Shown one piece after another: positions 17,587-24,978 of a DNA stretch of 64,000 nt. Origin of the DNA: an uncultured Rubrobacteraceae bacterium (GTDB taxonomy: Bacteria > Actinomycetota > Rubrobacteria > Rubrobacterales > Rubrobacteraceae). A model generated the notes under the pieces. It had not been told where the DNA came from. It made no database searches and worked only from the letters and a program-made list of their open reading frames with translations. The DNA lies in contig CADCVF010000018.1 of the NCBI GenBank assembly GCA_902806095.1, positions 52,492-116,491 on the forward strand, given 5' to 3'. The position numbers were made by a program, and so were the translations under genes. Position 1 is the stretch's first letter. Each line of letters opens with the position of its first letter.

Positions 17587-18777
17587 GTGAGGGTTTCCAT
17601 CGTGTACCGCCGGTTTCGCAGCATCGCCGCAGGAGGCGTGCTGGCAGGCATGGTGGTCTGGGGTGTCAGGGTACTGCGCGCCGGCCGGTTGGGTCCTTCC
17701 CGCGAGGACGACGAGCGGTTCCGCCTGCTTGCGGAGAAGACCAGCGACCTCATCTGTCTGCACGAACCGGACGGACGCTACCTTTACATCAGCCCTTCGT
17801 GCCTGCGTCTGCTCGGCTACGAGCCGCAAGACCTGCTCGGCACTGACCCCTACGATCTCTTTCACCCCGAAGATCTCGAGCGCATCCGCTCCGAAGCCCA
17901 CGAGAAGGCGCTCGATGGACAGGGGGCAGTTTCGGTAACCTACCGTATTCGCAAAGAGTCCGGAGAATACACCTGGTTCGAGACCCTCACGGAGCCGATA
18001 CTCGACGAAAGCGGTGAAGTAGTCCGCCTCCAGACTGCCTCGCGCGACGTCAGCGAGCACAAGCGTGCCGAGGAGGCGCTCGCTGAGGCGGCCCGCGCCA
18101 GGGCCGAGTTCCTCGCCGAAGTCTCTCACGAGCTCAGGACACCGCTCACCGTGATCCGGGGCAACGCCGAGGTCGGGCTAGAACTCGACCGTGACTGCGA
18201 ACACGAAGAGGTCCTCCGCGAGATAGTCAGGGAGTCATCGACGATGTCCCGTATGGTCGAGGATCTGCTCTTCCTGGCCCGTTCGGAGTCGCCCGCCTCA
18301 CCTTTCCGGATGGAGCCTGTGGAGGCGAAGGTCCTACTGGCAGACCTCGAGCGTCGGGCAGGGGCGTTGGCCGCAGAAAACGACGCGACCCTAGATACTG
18401 CGCTCCTTGCGACCGGTCTCGTCAGGGTGGACCCTGTGCGGGTGGAGCAGGCGATCCTGGCCCTCGTGGACAACGCGGTGAAGTACGGCCCTGAGGGACA
18501 GAGTGTAACCCTGAGGTCCGCCTGCTCCGGAGGGGAGCTGCGCGTCGACGTCGGGGATCGAGGGCCAGGCATACCGGAGGCGGAACTTCCACACGTCTTC
18601 GAGCGTTTCTACAGGCTGGACGGAGTCGAGGAGCCCGGCAGCGGCCTCGGCCTCTCGATAGCCCAGACCATAGCCGAAGCCCACGGCGGTCGCATCGAGG
18701 CCGAGAGCCGGCCAGGAGAGGGAACCAGCATGTGTTTCATCCTCCCCCTGTTGCAAGAAGGGAACAAGGTACGTTAA
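17587..18777 (+). CDS. PAS-domain sensor histidine kinase
   Basis: A 396-residue kinase. One hydrophobic segment lies at residues 13-30, followed by a PAS domain (about 40-160) with a typical PAC tail R-K-E-S-G-E-Y-T-W-F. The dimerisation/phospho-acceptor domain holds E-V-S-H-E-L-R-T-P-L-T near residue 180. The ATPase domain shows V-D-N-A-V-K-Y (N box), D-R-G-P-G-I-P (G1), F-E-R-F-Y-R (F box) and G-S-G-L-G-L-S (G2). It starts with GTG eight bases after GGAGG. A single membrane segment with a cytoplasmic PAS suggests an internal signal. It is divergent from the OmpR-type regulator. Confidence 0.93.
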   Translation: MRVSIVYRRFRSIAAGGVLAGMVVWGVRVLRAGRLGPSREDDERFRLLAEKTSDLICLHEPDGRYLYISPSCLRLLGYEPQDLLGTDPYDLFHPEDLERIRSEAHEKALDGQGAVSVTYRIRKESGEYTWFETLTEPILDESGEVVRLQTASRDVSEHKRAEEALAEAARARAEFLAEVSHELRTPLTVIRGNAEVGLELDRDCEHEEVLREIVRESSTMSRMVEDLLFLARSESPASPFRMEPVEAKVLLADLERRAGALAAENDATLDTALLATGLVRVDPVRVEQAILALVDNAVKYGPEGQSVTLRSACSGGELRVDVGDRGPGIPEAELPHVFERFYRLDGVEEPGSGLGLSIAQTIAEAHGGRIEAESRPGEGTSMCFILPLLQEGNKVR

Positions 18778-18840
18778 AGCATTTCAGCACTTCAGCTGGT
18801 CAGCATTTCAGCAAACAAAAAGGCCGAAGTGCTGACCAGC
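18778..18840. repeat. Composite intergenic repeat (short copy)
   Basis: AGCATTTCAGCACTTCAGC begins at the base after the kinase stop codon, then GGTCAGCATTTCAGCA, an A-rich spacer, and the reverse arm GAAGTGCTGACCAGC. It is the simplest copy and lacks the GC palindromes of longer ones. Confidence 0.75.
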
Positions 18841-18875
18841 GCGGGTTTTGGAAGGGTTGACCTTCCAAAACCCGC
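18841..18875. terminator. Perfect 15-bp stem hairpin between convergent genes
   Basis: GCGGGTTTTGGAAGG and its exact complement CCTTCCAAAACCCGC flank a 5-base loop. It sits 2 bases after the anti-sigma factor stop. The same 15-base stem occurs at 57211-57245 with a different loop. It probably acts as a bidirectional terminator or 3' stabiliser; there is no U-tract. Confidence 0.65.
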
Positions 18876-18877
18876 TT

Positions 18878-19534
18878 TCAGAGTTCGTGAAGTTTGCCTG
18901 AGAGCATCTTGGCGTCGCTTGCGCGGGGGTCTTTGTCGTACTCAGCAGTTACGCCCACTCTGGGGTAGGAAGCGGCGAAGTTCGGTGCGTTCATCCTTAC
19001 GTCGACCCGGCCGCTCTGTCCGACCGTAAAGGTTCCCGCGCTGACACGCTCATCCCCCTCGACGAGCCACAGCTCGTAGTACTGTTCGCTCTCGCAGGGT
19101 GGCAATCCCCACGCCTGGAGGCGCATCTCCACGTTCTCGCCGCTGCCCTGGATGCTCACCTCGCCGCCCGCATCGGGGGCGCGGTCAGTGGGGCTCAGGT
19201 TCGCCGAGGTCCTGGCCCCGAGGAGATCAAGGGTGAGGACCGCCGCGAGCACGCAGACGGCCGCGGCGACGGCAGCCACCCAGGTCGGGACCCGTCGCCT
19301 GGTTTCACGTCGCGGCATCCCTGCCACGACCCTGGCCTCGAGATACTGCGGCGGAGTCTCGGTGCTGCACGCGAGGTTAGCGAGGCATTCGTGGGCGAGT
19401 CGTAGCCCTTTCGCCTCCTCCCTACAACTCGCGCATCCTTCCAGGTGATCCTCAACCTCCCTTTCCTCGGGCGGTTCGAGGGTGCCCATCACGTAAGGGC
19501 CGAGGAGGTATCGTGTGTCAGGATGCTCACTCAC
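18878..19534 (-). CDS. Anti-sigma factor (zinc-finger, RskA C-terminal domain)
   Basis: A 218-residue membrane protein. The N-terminus resembles the ZAS domain of anti-sigma factors, with H-L-E-G-C-A-S-C carrying the zinc-binding H-x3-C-x2-C. One transmembrane helix follows at about residues 82-103 (W-V-A-A-V-A-A-A-V-C-V-L). The extracytoplasmic part matches the anti-sigma-K factor domain, with Y-Y-E-L-W-L-V-E-G. It should sequester the ECF sigma factor encoded just upstream until proteolysis or redox change releases it. It starts with GTG and overlaps the sigma gene by 8 bases, the standard arrangement. Confidence 0.9.
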   Translation of the reverse strand: MSEHPDTRYLLGPYVMGTLEPPEEREVEDHLEGCASCREEAKGLRLAHECLANLACSTETPPQYLEARVVAGMPRRETRRRVPTWVAAVAAAVCVLAAVLTLDLLGARTSANLSPTDRAPDAGGEVSIQGSGENVEMRLQAWGLPPCESEQYYELWLVEGDERVSAGTFTVGQSGRVDVRMNAPNFAASYPRVGVTAEYDKDPRASDAKMLSGKLHEL

Positions 19535-20084
19535 CGGCTGAACTCCTATCCCCCTCGAAGCTTATGCTCTCGCGCAGGGCGCGCAGTGCGGCCGTGGTGC
19601 GGCTTTTGACCGTGCCCAGAGGCGTTGCCGTGCGGTCGGAGATCTCACGCTGCGAGAAGCCGTGGAAGTAAGCGAGGACGAGCACCTCTCTTTGGACCGG
19701 GGTGAGCCGCGAGAGAGCCGCAGCCACGTCGAAGTTCCGTGAGAGCTCGCCAGAGGGGTCAGTCTCTCCTGGCTCGAAGTGCGGTTCACCGTCGACCGTC
19801 TTGACGCGCGCCTTGCGGCGGCGAATCAGGTCCGTCGCCCGGTTGCGGGTGATGCGGTACACCCACGTCGCGAAGCTCGCCCGCGCAGGGTCGAAGCCCG
19901 CCGCGTTCCTCCACACTGAGGTGAAGACGTCCTGGACCAGCTCCTCAGCCGTGCTCCTGTCTCCCAGGTAACGCATCCCAGTCCCGTAGACCAGCCCCGC
20001 GTAGCGGTCGTAGAGTACAGAGAGGGCGCGTTCGTCCCCGGATGCCACCCTTCGCACCAGAACCTCGTCTTCTACACGGTCCAT
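19527..20084 (-). CDS. ECF RNA polymerase sigma factor (SigK-like)
   Basis: A 185-residue group 4 sigma factor. Region 2 includes L-Y-D-R-Y-A-G-L-V-Y and E-E-L-V-Q-D-V-F-T-S-V-W, with F-A-T-W-V-Y-R-I-T-R-N in region 2.4. Region 4 holds L-T-P-V-Q-R-E-V-L-V-L-A-Y and the helix-turn-helix S-Q-R-E-I-S-D-R. The ATG at 20084 is chosen over longer forms because GGGGAAGG precedes it and it matches family length. It is paired with an RskA-like anti-sigma factor. Confidence 0.92.
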   Translation of the reverse strand: MDRVEDEVLVRRVASGDERALSVLYDRYAGLVYGTGMRYLGDRSTAEELVQDVFTSVWRNAAGFDPARASFATWVYRITRNRATDLIRRRKARVKTVDGEPHFEPGETDPSGELSRNFDVAAALSRLTPVQREVLVLAYFHGFSQREISDRTATPLGTVKSRTTAALRALRESISFEGDRSSAGE

Positions 20085-20321
20085 CCAGAGCCTTCCCCGA
20101 CCGCCGGCGAAAACGGACCCTCCGGTCCCACGCCGCACAAAGCTGATGATATCCTGTCCGCGCCCGTCGTCAGGAGCGACACCTACGGCACTCCCCGATA
20201 CTAACCCTTCCATACATAGATTCATGCGACCAGCCAGGCCTGTCGGACTGATTACTTTTCCCTCTACATCGGGGATCGCGGTTAAAATAAAGCTGGTTAC
20301 GAGAAGGGAGGTATGGTCCCG

Positions 20322-21326
20322 ATGGCATCGGACACGGCCGAGACAAAGCTCAGAGAGGTCGCGCAGCGCCCAGCGCGCGGGTCGCTCAAGAACTTTTTTG
20401 GCGATCTGAGGGACCTCCTCCGATACGAGACGCTCAAGGCGACCGTAAAGGAGTTTATGCGCGACGACGCCCTTGGCCTCGGGGCGCAGCTCGCCTTCTA
20501 CCTGATCCTTGCGATCTTCCCTTTCATCCTGTTTTGCGTTGCGATCCTCGACGCCTTCTCGAGCTCCGACCCGCAGTTCGTCAGAGAACTCTTCGACTAC
20601 CTCAGGCGGCTCCTGCCGACGCAGGTCTTCGACCTGATCCAGACCTACACGGAGAACACGCTCCGTAACGAGGACACGGCACCTGGCCTCCTTTCCGTCG
20701 GCATCCTTGGTACGATCTGGGCCGCCTCGGGTGCCTTCGCCGCGCTCATAAACGCCCTCAACCGCGCCTACGACGTGCAGGAGACGCGGCCGTTCTGGAA
20801 GGTCAGGGGCATAGCCATCATCATGACGGTAGGCCTCTCGGCGCTCATTCTGGTAGGAGTACTGCTCCTGATCGCCGGCCCCTCGATCGGAAGGACGATC
20901 GCCGAGGTCTTCACCCTCGGCGACGAGTTCATGGTCGTCTGGAACATAGCGCGCTGGCCCGCGGCGCTCCTGTTTATGGTCGCTACGGTAGCCCTCCTCT
21001 TCTACTTCGCCCCCGACGCCAACCAGCCGTTTCGGTGGATCACACCGGGCGGCGTCGTCGGCATCCTGCTCTGGGTGCTCGCCAGCATCGCCTTCAACCT
21101 TTATCTGAGTAGCGACTTCAACACCTACAACGAGACCTACGGCTCGATAGGCACCGTAATCATCCTGCTCCTCTATCTCTACGTCTCCTCCCTGACAATA
21201 CTCTTCGGCGCGACCCTTAACGCGACGCTCGTCAGGATAAAAGAGGAGGTCTCAGGCGAGCAGATCCTCGACGCCGAGCCAGCCAACGACAAGCCTGACG
21301 TTATCGACGAAGATGACCAAGGATAA
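20322..21326 (+). CDS. YihY/BrkB-family membrane protein
   Basis: A protein of about 334 residues with six hydrophobic segments. Family features include L-G-A-Q-L-A-F-Y-L-I-L-A-I-F-P near residue 50, W-A-A-S-G-A-F-A-A-L-I-N-A-L-N-R-A-Y near 140 and a final Y-G-S-I-G-T-V-I-I-L-L-L-Y-L-Y. The family was once labelled ribonuclease BN by mistake; it is now seen as an inner-membrane protein of unknown transport role. The ATG at 20322 is preferred because an earlier ATG directly abuts the GGGAGG ribosome site. The C-terminus is acidic. Confidence 0.88.
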   Translation: MASDTAETKLREVAQRPARGSLKNFFGDLRDLLRYETLKATVKEFMRDDALGLGAQLAFYLILAIFPFILFCVAILDAFSSSDPQFVRELFDYLRRLLPTQVFDLIQTYTENTLRNEDTAPGLLSVGILGTIWAASGAFAALINALNRAYDVQETRPFWKVRGIAIIMTVGLSALILVGVLLLIAGPSIGRTIAEVFTLGDEFMVVWNIARWPAALLFMVATVALLFYFAPDANQPFRWITPGGVVGILLWVLASIAFNLYLSSDFNTYNETYGSIGTVIILLLYLYVSSLTILFGATLNATLVRIKEEVSGEQILDAEPANDKPDVIDEDDQG

Positions 21327-21393
21327 AGGATAGGGAAGGGTCAGAGACGAACACGCGAAGACCCAGGACGTCTTTGATATACTCCTGTGGCCC

Positions 21394-21483
21394 GGAGGAG
21401 TGGCCGAGTGGTTGAAGGCGGCACCCTGCTAAGGTGTTATACCTCTCAACGGGGTATCGAGGGTTCGAATCCCTCCTCCTCCG
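21394..21483 (+). tRNA. tRNA-Ser (anticodon GCT)
   Basis: A class II tRNA of 90 bases. The acceptor stem pairs GGAGGAG with CTCCTCC, with G as discriminator. The anticodon stem GCACC/GGTGT encloses the loop CTGCTAA, giving anticodon GCT at 21428-21430. A long variable arm with a stem (CTC...GGG region) precedes the T arm GAGGG-TTCGAAT-CCCTC. The long variable arm and anticodon together identify serine. The CCA is not encoded. Confidence 0.95.
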
Positions 21484-21654
21484 CTCGCCAGCACGGCGCT
21501 TCGCGCCTTTCAGCACGCCGCCTTTAGCGGCTTGTCAGCATTTCAGCACGGGCGGCTCCGCCGCCTATCGGCTGGGACTGGCACACGCGAAAGCTGACTG
21601 GCTGAAGTGCTGAGAGCGCCCGAAAGGGCGCGTGCTGACTTGCTGAAATGCTAA
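21484..21654. repeat. Composite intergenic repeat after tRNA-Ser
   Basis: The plus arm has CAGCACG and GCGCTTCGCGC, CAGCACGCCGCC...GGCGGCTTGTCAGCATTTCAGCACG and GGCGGCTCCGCCGCC; the reverse arm has GCTGACTGGCTGAAGTGCTGA, CGCCCGAAAGGGCG and GTGCTGACTTGCTGAAATGCTAA. This copy starts at the 3' end of a tRNA rather than a protein gene. Confidence 0.75.
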
Positions 21655-21678
21655 GAGGGCCGGATCTCTCCGGCCCTC
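21655..21678. terminator. GC-rich hairpin
   Basis: GAGGGCCGG pairs with CCGGCCCTC across the loop ATCTCT. It follows directly on the repeat and may end transcription from the tRNA side or the convergent small gene. Confidence 0.5.
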
Positions 21679-21688
21679 CCCAGACTCG

Positions 21689-21759
21689 TGAAGGGGGATG
21701 GACAGCCCTCAAATGTCTACGTGAGAGACTCAGGGGTTTTTACTGTGCATCCCCCTTCA
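21689..21759. other. Long-range 12-bp inverted repeat enclosing a T-run
   Basis: TGAAGGGGGATG (21689-21700) and its exact complement CATCCCCCTTCA (21748-21759) enclose 47 bases. Inside are smaller pairs, GTCT/AGAC and CCCT/AGGG, the latter followed by GTTTTT. The RNA could fold into a branched structure; its role is unknown. Confidence 0.4.
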
Positions 21760-21782
21760 TGGGCCTTCGGTAATCGCGCGAT

Positions 21783-21983
21783 CTACATCATGCCGCGCAA
21801 CTCGGCAACCATATCCAGGCCCTGCTGCTTGCACAGGTCCTTGGGACGCATGATCGCCTGCTCGTCCAGCAGGTTACGGGTCCTGGCCTCCTTCTCGAGG
21901 TGACGCTCGATGACGTCTATGGCCCGGTCCACGTCCTCGCGGGTGACCTCGCGGGTCTTCTCGTGGGTGATCGTCATAGTCAC
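21783..21983 (-). CDS. Small hypothetical protein, helical and charged
   Basis: A 66-residue protein with a strongly charged N-terminal half (T-R-E-V-T-R-E-D-V-D-R-A-I-D-V-I-E-R) predicted to be helical, then M-R-P-K-D-L-C-K-Q-Q-G-L. No family is recognised. A strong ribosome site, AAGGAGGTGA, lies eight bases before the GTG at 21983; an ATG six bases later and a GTG within the ribosome site are alternatives. The good ribosome site and codon use support a real gene. Confidence 0.6.
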   Translation of the reverse strand: MTMTITHEKTREVTREDVDRAIDVIERHLEKEARTRNLLDEQAIMRPKDLCKQQGLDMVAELRGMM

Positions 21984-22151
21984 TTGTCTACTCACCTCCT
22001 TCCCGTCGCGGATTTAGCGGAGCTTGTAACATTTGATCCGCCTTCGCTAACTCCAGGGTAATGGCGCACCATCTCCTTGTCAAGAAGAAATCTCGGCTTT
22101 TTGTGTTGGCCCTCGGGCCGAAGATTGGCTAGGCTCGCCCTGTCCCGCAAC

Positions 22152-22838
22152 CTACCCGACGAAGGCATCACCGACGCGGCGCGGCACGACGGGCACTGTG
22201 TCCTCGGCGAGGCAAAAATCCAGGTCTCCCTCGTACCCGAGACGTTTCAGCCTCCGGGCCGCACTGTTGTTTCGCAGCGTCCTCGCGGAGCGAGACAGAT
22301 ACTCCTCGACGACGCGCCTGGCCCGCCCGTCCAGTTCGGCACCACGCGACCGTAGCCGGTCGAAGATGGCCCCGGCCGCAGCCTCGTCCTCGGAGGTGCG
22401 GCGACCCTCCCAGCCGCACCCGAGGACCACCACCTCAGCACCTTCACAGGCTCCGCCGGCCAGTTCCTCGGCAATGACGCCCGCGTTGACGAAGGCGCCG
22501 GTCAGGATGGCCCTCGCACCGCCGGCAGCCTCCACGAGGCGGGTCCCGTTCGTAGTCGAGAGGGCCACCGTGGAACCTGGTGGTATCTGCGAACCCAGGA
22601 TCTCTGTGGGCGAGTTGCCGAAATCGAAGCCGGCCACCTTAGCGCTGCCCCTCTCCCCGATGTGGAAGTCCGTCTCGGCAGACGCGGCCTCCTCGACGGA
22701 GGCGACGGGTACTACCCTCGCGCCCTTCGAGACGAGCACGGCTATAGTCGTGCTAGCCCTGAAAGCATCGACTACTACAGCACCGGCGCGGGCGGCCGCC
22801 CGCGCCCCGCTCTCCCCGCCAGAGTAGCGGGCGATCAC
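22152..22838 (-). CDS. comB: 2-phosphosulfolactate phosphatase family protein
   Basis: A 228-residue ComB-family enzyme. The signature stretches are V-V-V-D-A-F-R-A-S-T-T-I near residue 20, F-D-F-G-N-S-P-T-E near 70 and L-S-T-T-N-G-T-R near 92. ComB removes phosphate from 2-phosphosulfolactate in a magnesium-dependent reaction of coenzyme M synthesis, but homologues are common in non-methanogens, where the sulfolactate may have another fate. No comA or comC lies in the window, so the pathway is unclear. It starts with GTG. Confidence 0.82.
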   Translation of the reverse strand: MIARYSGGESGARAAARAGAVVVDAFRASTTIAVLVSKGARVVPVASVEEAASAETDFHIGERGSAKVAGFDFGNSPTEILGSQIPPGSTVALSTTNGTRLVEAAGGARAILTGAFVNAGVIAEELAGGACEGAEVVVLGCGWEGRRTSEDEAAAGAIFDRLRSRGAELDGRARRVVEEYLSRSARTLRNNSAARRLKRLGYEGDLDFCLAEDTVPVVPRRVGDAFVG

Positions 22839-22972
22839 AACGCGAGAACCAGAGCCTTCTCCGACACTGCGCGATTATAGACCCGCACGCAGATTGATAG
22901 AAAGTCAACAGCTTCCGAAGCTAGAATGTAGTAGACCTGATCCAAGGTCCGAACACGAACAGGGAGCGGAAG

Positions 22973-23959
22973 ATGAAATATCGCACGCTGGGCGGCACCG
23001 ATATAGCGGTCTCCGAGGTCGGCTTCGGGGTGTGGACGGTCTCGACCGGCTGGTGGGGAGAGGTCGATGACGAGAGGTCCGTAAGGCTCCTCAGAGAAGC
23101 CCGCGAGCGGGGTATCAACTACTTCGATACCGCGGACACCTACGGCTCGGGCAAAGGAGAGACGCTCCTTGCAGACGCCTTCGCACACATGCGCGACGAG
23201 GTGGTGATCTCGACCAAGATCGGCTACGACTTCTACAACCATACGGCCAGACGCGGTCAGCAAGAGCGCCCTCAGGACTGGTCGGAAGAGTTTATCCGCT
23301 TCGCCCTGGAGCAGAGCCTGAAGAGGCTCGACACAGAATACATAGACTTCCTCCAGCTACACAACACCAAGATGGACGCCATCGAGGACGATGGACTCTT
23401 TGCTCTGATGGAAGAGTTCCGGAGCGAGGGTAAGATCAGGGCCCACGGCGTCGCCCTCGGGCCCAAGATCGGCTGGCTCGAAGAAGGTGTCAGGGCGATG
23501 CGCGAGCGTGGAGTAGAAGGCGTGCAGATGATCTACAACCTCCTCGAACAGGACCCCGGCCGGGGCCTGATCGAGACGGCCCGAGATACGGGCACGTCCC
23601 TGATCGTTCGCGTACCCCACTCCTCGGGGATGCTCGAGGGCCACTACGACGAGAACACGACCTTCGCCAAGAACGACCATCGCCGCCACCGCCCTAAAGA
23701 GTGGCTAACGACGGGTCTCAAGAAGGTGGATCAACTCTCCTTCCTTACCGAATCCGGCGAGCGCACCCTCGGCCAGGCCGCCCTCAAGTTCGTCCTCGCC
23801 GCCCCCGAAGTAGTCTCCACCCTCCCAAACATCTACGGCAAGGAGCAGATAGAGGAGTTCGCCGTGACGTCGGAGACACCGGACCTTGCCCCTGAGGAAC
23901 TCTCGCGCATCGCCGAACTCTACGAGAACGAGTTCGGGCTAGAAGAGCAGTCAGCATGA
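22973..23959 (+). CDS. Aldo/keto reductase
   Basis: A 328-residue TIM-barrel NADPH-dependent oxidoreductase. The catalytic tetrad is visible: D in Y-F-D-T-A-D-T-Y-G near residue 53, Y in the same stretch, K in I-S-T-K-I-G near 86 and H in L-Q-L-H-N near 130. The subfamily resembles YajO/PdxI-like or general stress AKRs. The start ATG follows GGGAGCGGAAG. The stop TGA is one base from a composite repeat that separates it from hemQ. The substrate is unknown. Confidence 0.88.
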   Translation: MKYRTLGGTDIAVSEVGFGVWTVSTGWWGEVDDERSVRLLREARERGINYFDTADTYGSGKGETLLADAFAHMRDEVVISTKIGYDFYNHTARRGQQERPQDWSEEFIRFALEQSLKRLDTEYIDFLQLHNTKMDAIEDDGLFALMEEFRSEGKIRAHGVALGPKIGWLEEGVRAMRERGVEGVQMIYNLLEQDPGRGLIETARDTGTSLIVRVPHSSGMLEGHYDENTTFAKNDHRRHRPKEWLTTGLKKVDQLSFLTESGERTLGQAALKFVLAAPEVVSTLPNIYGKEQIEEFAVTSETPDLAPEELSRIAELYENEFGLEEQSA

Positions 23960-24066
23960 GAGCAATTCAGCATTTCAGCACGCTCAGGCCTTGCGGCCTT
24001 CGCTTGTCAGCATCTCAGCAAAAAGAAAAAGCTGAAGTGCTGACTGGCTGAAATGCTGAATTGCTA
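23960..24066. repeat. Composite intergenic repeat with perfect 19-bp inverted termini
   Basis: AGCAATTCAGCATTTCAGC (23961-23979) is exactly complementary to GCTGAAATGCTGAATTGCT (24047-24065). Between them lie the palindrome AGGCCTTGCGGCCT, CTTGTCAGCATCTCAGCA, an A-rich loop and GCTGAAGTGCTGACTGG. It lies between two genes of the same direction, so both arms occur even where only one 3' end is present. Confidence 0.8.
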
Positions 24067-24087
24067 AGACGACCGAAGGGAGTCGCC

Positions 24088-24810
24088 ATGACCGAAACCC
24101 GCACTCGCCAACAGCAGGCGCAAGATGAGAAGCTTCCGGCCCAGTACATAAACTACGTGTTCTTCGAGTTAAATCCCGTCTGGCGGCGCCTCCCTGAAGA
24201 GGAGCGCGAGCGGGGAAAGCAGGAGTTCCTCAGCGCCGCGCAGGCGCACTCTGGCGAGATGCTCCTGCGCACTTTCTCGCTCATGGGTCTACGCGCAGAC
24301 GCTGACTTCATGATGTGGAGGATAGGCTACGACCTCGACGCCTTCGAGGCCATGACCGGCGCCCTCCTGAAGACGGGTCTCGGCAAGTATTTGCGCGTCT
24401 CCTACTCGTACTTTGCTCTCAGCAGGCGCTCCATCTACGTCGGAGAGCACACGCCGGGCTTCGAGAACCGCACGTACATCGTCCCTGGAGAAGGCGAGTA
24501 CCTCTTCGTCTATCCATTCGTCAAGACGCGGGCTTGGTACGGGTTGCCCATCGAGGAGCGCCAGCGCATGATGAACGAACACATGCAGATCGGACGCAGA
24601 CACTACCCTGTAAAGAACAACACGGGCTACTGCTTCGGGATAGACGACTACGAGTTCATCCTCTCCTTCGAGGCAGAATCTCCCGAAAAGTTCCAGGATC
24701 TGATGATGGAGCTCAGGGAGAGCGAAGCAAGCTCCTATACTGAGCTGGATACCCCGATCTTCACCTGCCGTCGCCGTACCCTGCCGGAAATTCTGGAGAC
24801 TTTGGGATAA
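24088..24810 (+). CDS. hemQ: Coproheme decarboxylase (HemQ), chlorite-dismutase family
   Basis: A 240-residue protein of the Cld superfamily that converts Fe-coproporphyrin III to heme b by oxidative decarboxylation, the last step of the coproporphyrin-dependent heme route of Actinobacteria and Firmicutes. Visible features are V-F-F-E-L-N, L-M-G-L-R-A-D-A-D, Y-P-F-V-K-T-R-A-W-Y, M-N-E-H-M-Q-I-G-R, where the histidine is the usual proximal ligand, and F-E. The start ATG at 24088 follows GAAGGGAG. No other heme genes are adjacent. Actinobacterial HemQ forms use a histidine as distal catalytic base rather than tyrosine; this could not be settled by eye. Confidence 0.88.
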   Translation: MTETRTRQQQAQDEKLPAQYINYVFFELNPVWRRLPEEERERGKQEFLSAAQAHSGEMLLRTFSLMGLRADADFMMWRIGYDLDAFEAMTGALLKTGLGKYLRVSYSYFALSRRSIYVGEHTPGFENRTYIVPGEGEYLFVYPFVKTRAWYGLPIEERQRMMNEHMQIGRRHYPVKNNTGYCFGIDDYEFILSFEAESPEKFQDLMMELRESEASSYTELDTPIFTCRRRTLPEILETLG

Positions 24811-24874
24811 TTGGCGCTCTCGCTATAGAATCGCAACACGAGATTCAGGTATAATGCTTCGCAACGCACCAACC

Positions 24875-24909
24875 ATAGCCGGGAGGCTCCTATCTCGCCT
24901 CTCGGCTAT
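24875..24909 (+). other. Hairpin in hemQ-cysM spacer
   Basis: ATAGCCGGGAGG and CCTCTCGGCTAT can pair over 12 bp with one mismatch around an 11-base loop. A TATAAT lies just upstream at 24850-24855. No T-run follows, so it may be a weak hemQ terminator or a leader structure rather than an attenuator. Confidence 0.4.
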
Positions 24910-24940
24910 TATGTTCGTCAGGTATCTCACCTCTCTTCTC

Positions 24941-24968
24941 TGGACGCGGAACCTCCACCCTGTATAAT
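24941..24968 (+). promoter_or_regulatory. Predicted cysM promoter giving a leaderless mRNA
   Basis: TGGACG at 24941-24946 and a perfect TATAAT at 24963-24968 are 16 bases apart. The cysM ATG begins 10 bases after the -10 box, where transcription should start, and no Shine-Dalgarno sequence is present. Leaderless transcripts are common in Actinobacteria. Confidence 0.65.
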
Positions 24969-24978
24969 CAATCCCGAC

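Noticed and set aside
17509..18129. N-terminal extension of the response regulator at 16828
   Set aside because: The extension is the antisense of the divergent histidine kinase; the receiver domain begins at 17508 with a good ribosome site.
24854..24967. A 37-codon upstream frame before cysM as a cysteine attenuator peptide
   Set aside because: It has no ribosome site, contains no cysteine codons, and its ATG overlaps a TATAAT box; the predicted cysM promoter lies at its end.
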